A stretch of DNA of 21,920 nt from a virus, in IMG/VR virus record IMGVR_UViG_3300048686_000566, positions 1 to 21,920 of that record; one strand, 5' to 3'. The first letter of the stretch is position 1, and the number at the start of each line of letters is the position of its first letter. This document shows positions 19,246-21,920 of this stretch, piece after piece. The notes beneath the pieces are model-generated. The model ran no database searches and was not told the origin of the DNA. It was given only the letters and a program-made list of their open reading frames with translations. Made by a program: the position numbers and the translations under genes.

Positions 19246-20372
19246 TATTCTTTTACTAAATTACAGATAAAATCTACTTGATCTTCAGAAATATTTTGAT
19301 GATTAGGGACATACATTCCAAATTCTTTCAGATGTTCAGCATTTTTTAATTTATTTAGTCCATATCTAGAAACGTACATTGGTTGTGAACCCATTGAACC
19401 ACAAATTAAGGGTCTACATTCTACATCGTTAGCTTTTAGTCTGCTGACAAGTGTAGATCTATTTTTAGAAATGATAGGAAATGCAAAATTTGAAACAAAA
19501 CCTTCTTGAGGTTTTACACTTAGATTTTTACAAAATCTTAAATAATTTCTATTTCTTATTTTTGAAACATTATCTATCTTATCTAACTGATTTATACCTA
19601 TGAATGCCTGTAAATCTGTCGCTCTTACGTTAAATCCTGCATGATAGAAAGTATATAATGAATCAAAATCATTTACACCCCATTCTTCCCTCTTTTTATT
19701 TTTAGTGCTTTCATCCCAATCTCTATCCCATCCATGATTTCTTATGGATTTTAGTAAACTATTCATTTCATCATCAGAGGTGCATACTATTCCACCTTCA
19801 ATTGTTGATAAATGATGACCAAAATATGTTGAATAGCTAGACATTAGACCAAAAGATCCTAATTTTTTACCTTTATACTCAGATCCTAAAGATTCACAAC
19901 AATCCTCTAATAAAGTCATGTTATGATTATTACAAATACTCATAATTCTGTTCATGTCTGGGACAAATCCTAGAACTGATACAAGTAAAACAACTTTAGG
20001 ATTATGTTCTTTAGCTAAGTTCTCTAAATGTTGTAAATCTAAAGAATAATCCACAAGATTACAATCACATAAAACGGGAATTAATCCTAGTTGAATCACT
20101 GGTGCTAAATCTGTAGCCCATGAGACAGCAGGGACAATTACCTTATCTCCCACTTTTATTTTTTTAGATTCAATTAATGCGTAGAGCATTAATAGATTTG
20201 CTGAAGATCCTGAATTTACAAAAGTAGAATACTTACTATTGATATAAGAAGACCACTTTTTTTCAAACTGAATTGTTAGTTCACCTTTTGTTAGTCTTGG
20301 ATAAGTTTTTATCCAATTAGCTAAGTTATCCATATCAACATTATCTATTGTGTCTTCTGCTAGTTTAATCAT
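19245..20372 (-). CDS. DegT-fold PLP enzyme with His in place of Lys (ColD/RfbH-like 3-dehydratase)
   Basis: A 375-residue DegT/DnrJ/EryC1 fold protein: VNSGSSANLL (residues 52-61), PAVSWATD, LLEDCCESLG (D157 for the PLP ring) and STYFGHHLSTIEGG (181-194). The first His of that HH (H186) lies where aminotransferases of this fold have the PLP-binding lysine. In ColD and RfbH this His acts as base for C3 dehydration of a 4-keto-6-deoxy sugar, so this is more likely a 3-dehydratase than an aminotransferase. Substrate would be GDP-4-keto-6-deoxymannose from the neighbouring Gmd. The Shine-Dalgarno site is weak. Confidence 0.75.
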   Translation of the reverse strand: MIKLAEDTIDNVDMDNLANWIKTYPRLTKGELTIQFEKKWSSYINSKYSTFVNSGSSANLLMLYALIESKKIKVGDKVIVPAVSWATDLAPVIQLGLIPVLCDCNLVDYSLDLQHLENLAKEHNPKVVLLVSVLGFVPDMNRIMSICNNHNMTLLEDCCESLGSEYKGKKLGSFGLMSSYSTYFGHHLSTIEGGIVCTSDDEMNSLLKSIRNHGWDRDWDESTKNKKREEWGVNDFDSLYTFYHAGFNVRATDLQAFIGINQLDKIDNVSKIRNRNYLRFCKNLSVKPQEGFVSNFAFPIISKNRSTLVSRLKANDVECRPLICGSMGSQPMYVSRYGLNKLKNAEHLKEFGMYVPNHQNISEDQVDFICNLVKE

Positions 20373-20391
20373 TTTAATGTATTTCTCTAAT

Positions 20392-21219
20392 TTATAATTT
20401 ACTGTAACAATTTTCCATCATCCATTTATCAGGAGATTCATAAGTTCTAAATCTCCTAAAATTTTCTTCTATATACTGTCTCTTAGAGACATAATCCTGA
20501 ATAGATATTTTACATAGAATTTCTTTTAATTCTTCTATAGTGTTCCAAGTATAGAATCCTCTGTTATCAAATAATTTATCTATATTTGGATTCCCCCAAT
20601 AAATGGGAATACATCCAGTAGCAAAGCAATCAATTAGTTTTTCTGTAAAGTAGCCATTATGCTGGCAGTTTTCTATGACAATAACGTATCTGTAATCTTT
20701 AAGTGGGGATAACCTCCCTTCCAAATTATCAGAAAACTTTCTATATCCAGAACCCCATAATTCTATTTCTGGATGTAATTTTTTAGAAATAACCTCATGT
20801 CTTAGCTTATGTCCTGTAGTATAATTTTTATTAGATGCCACAATCGACAATAATTTAGTTTTATCGTAAATTTTACAAGCATCCTCAGTAATCCAGCATC
20901 CTCCAAAAAAACATTGTTTATACTTTTCATTACGGTGGAGATCTGGATTACACACATAAATATAATCAAACTTATGCTCTATTTTATGAATATGTTCATA
21001 AACATAAGGTTTAATAGCTGGACTTTCAAAAGCCCAAGCTATTTTATACTTAGATTTAACTTGATCTACTATTGGATGAAAACATAATTCATCAGTAAAA
21101 ACAGTTATACCGTCGAACTCTATTAATGGAGGTTTTATATATTCAAGATTTGAAATAGGTCTATAAATATTAGAATATGGATCATTACCAATATTTGAGT
21201 CAAAAAAGTTTATTTTCAT
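20392..21219 (-). CDS. Glycosyltransferase family 10 (fucosyltransferase-type)
   Basis: A 275-residue protein whose C-terminal part (174-213) has the GT10 signature: YRYVIVIEN, YFTEKLIDCFATGCIPIYWGNPNI; E183-N184 and T192-E193-K194 are the conserved donor-binding residues. GT10 enzymes transfer L-fucose from GDP-fucose; beside a ColD-like gene it may transfer another GDP-6-deoxy sugar. No signal peptide or membrane segment, so it should act in the cytoplasm. It is coupled to the GT2 gene by an ATGA overlap. Confidence 0.85.
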   Translation of the reverse strand: MKINFFDSNIGNDPYSNIYRPISNLEYIKPPLIEFDGITVFTDELCFHPIVDQVKSKYKIAWAFESPAIKPYVYEHIHKIEHKFDYIYVCNPDLHRNEKYKQCFFGGCWITEDACKIYDKTKLLSIVASNKNYTTGHKLRHEVISKKLHPEIELWGSGYRKFSDNLEGRLSPLKDYRYVIVIENCQHNGYFTEKLIDCFATGCIPIYWGNPNIDKLFDNRGFYTWNTIEELKEILCKISIQDYVSKRQYIEENFRRFRTYESPDKWMMENCYSKL

Positions 21220-21899
21220 TTTTTTAGTTTAGTGTTATATGCATCTAGCAAATTTTTGATTTTATCTAAATATTCAGAAACAAATTTAGTAGGAATCCAA
21301 GGATTACCTAAATAATTAATTACAGTATCTGGATGATTAGATATATCATGTATATGATACCATGAGCAATTATTTGCTACTACAACTTTATATCCATTAG
21401 CTAAAGCTCGTAATCCAAATTCTCTTTCATCAGCTAGAGGGGAGGATTCTTCTGAATATCCTCCTATAGATTTTACCATAGATTTTTTGTATGCTAGTAA
21501 AAACCCCTTTGGTGTAGGTAAAGCATCAGTTTTAAATCCACCCCATTCTACTCCTACAATACCTACATCATTATCATTAAATTCAGAAATCATATTAGAA
21601 TAAGTTTGTGGACCAACTCTACAATCATCATTTAAAATAACTATATGTTCACAATTAGACATAGCCATTCCTAAATTCCAAGCAGTGGCTACTCCTACAT
21701 TTTGTGACATATAAGCCCATCTAGTAATTCTAGAATCTTTTTGAACATAATCTAAAATTCTAGCAGTTTCCTCTTGATCATATGGATTTATTAAAACTAT
21801 GAACTCTGTAGGAGGTATACTTGAATTAAATGCATCATTTAAACAGTTAATTAAGTTTTGTAATTTTTTATAAGCTATAACAACTATTGAGTATTTCAT
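21216..21899 (-). CDS. Glycosyltransferase family 2
   Basis: A 227-residue GT-A fold protein: SIVVIAYKK at the N-terminus, the NVGVATAWNLGM segment (67-78), the metal-binding N90-D91-D92 (ILNDDCRVG), and a DEREFGLRA segment at about 155 that may hold the catalytic base. The start is at 21897-21899 with AAGG about 11 nt upstream. It is the first gene seen of the sugar cassette on this strand; more may lie beyond the window. Target unknown: host surface glycan, phage DNA or a virion protein. Confidence 0.82.
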   Translation of the reverse strand: MKYSIVVIAYKKLQNLINCLNDAFNSSIPPTEFIVLINPYDQEETARILDYVQKDSRITRWAYMSQNVGVATAWNLGMAMSNCEHIVILNDDCRVGPQTYSNMISEFNDNDVGIVGVEWGGFKTDALPTPKGFLLAYKKSMVKSIGGYSEESSPLADEREFGLRALANGYKVVVANNCSWYHIHDISNHPDTVINYLGNPWIPTKFVSEYLDKIKNLLDAYNTKLKK

Positions 21900-21920
21900 T
21901 TTTTACTATACCTTTTTATA

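Overview
This window looks like part of the genome of a large tailed bacteriophage, probably a myovirus with a sizeable genome. Genes are small and packed, and are often coupled through ATGA or TAATG start/stop overlaps. There are seven tRNA genes with encoded CCA ends, HNH homing endonucleases, a RecA/UvsX-type recombinase, MazG, two deaminases, DUF932, DUF4406, DUF6948 and FmdB-type proteins, a ClpA-like AAA+ ATPase, a 2OG-Fe(II) oxygenase and a nucleotide-sugar cassette. The host cannot be read from the sequence. Base composition is mosaic: a 60-base sample in the DUF932 gene (14881-14940) is about 52% G+C and one in the sugar cassette (20401-20460) is about 30%.

Nearly everything is on the minus strand, so this description follows transcription from high to low coordinates. 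At 21.9-17.4 kb is a sugar cassette: a GT2 glycosyltransferase, a GT10 (fucosyltransferase-type) enzyme, a DegT-fold enzyme with His in place of the PLP lysine (like the 3-dehydratases ColD/RfbH), a GDP-fucose synthase-like epimerase/reductase, and GDP-mannose 4,6-dehydratase. Together they suggest synthesis and transfer of a GDP-linked 6-deoxy or 3,6-dideoxy sugar, with colitose the best guess. At 17.4-14.4 kb are MazG, an FmdB-type zinc ribbon, a deaminase, RecA, a small protein and DUF932. At 14.3-10.9 kb are small unknown proteins, the 2OG oxygenase, and an AAA+ unfoldase with an unrecognised N-terminal domain. At 10.9-8.5 kb is the tRNA cluster: Gly, Ile, Asn, Leu, Arg, Lys, Tyr. The tRNA-Leu(UAA) gene is split between U34 and A35 by a group I intron of the cyanobacterial/chloroplast type, and the intron carries an HNH gene on the opposite strand.

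The plus strand holds only 7541-8530 (unknown), 4924-5924 (two basic DUF5872/DUF6321-type proteins) and the intron HNH gene. At 7.5-5.9 kb on the minus strand are a dCMP deaminase, a Nmad1/DUF1599-like protein and several small genes, two of them under 60 residues. At 4.85-0.05 kb two sigma70-like promoters sit directly upstream of start codons. The operon behind the second one runs through a zinc-ribbon peptide, a sigma-factor-like protein, DUF4406 and unknown proteins to a DUF6948 protein.

That operon ends in the most unusual feature of the window. It is a tandem array of six to seven mutually overlapping genes for Gly-X dipeptide-repeat proteins (rich in GY, GD, GS and GF), built from hexanucleotide repeats, in which each gene's stop codon lies inside the start region of the next. 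Other points of interest are the antisense homing gene in the intron, two protein genes whose stop codons are nucleotides 8-10 of a tRNA, candidate leaderless promoters, and structured intergenic RNAs inside the tRNA cluster.
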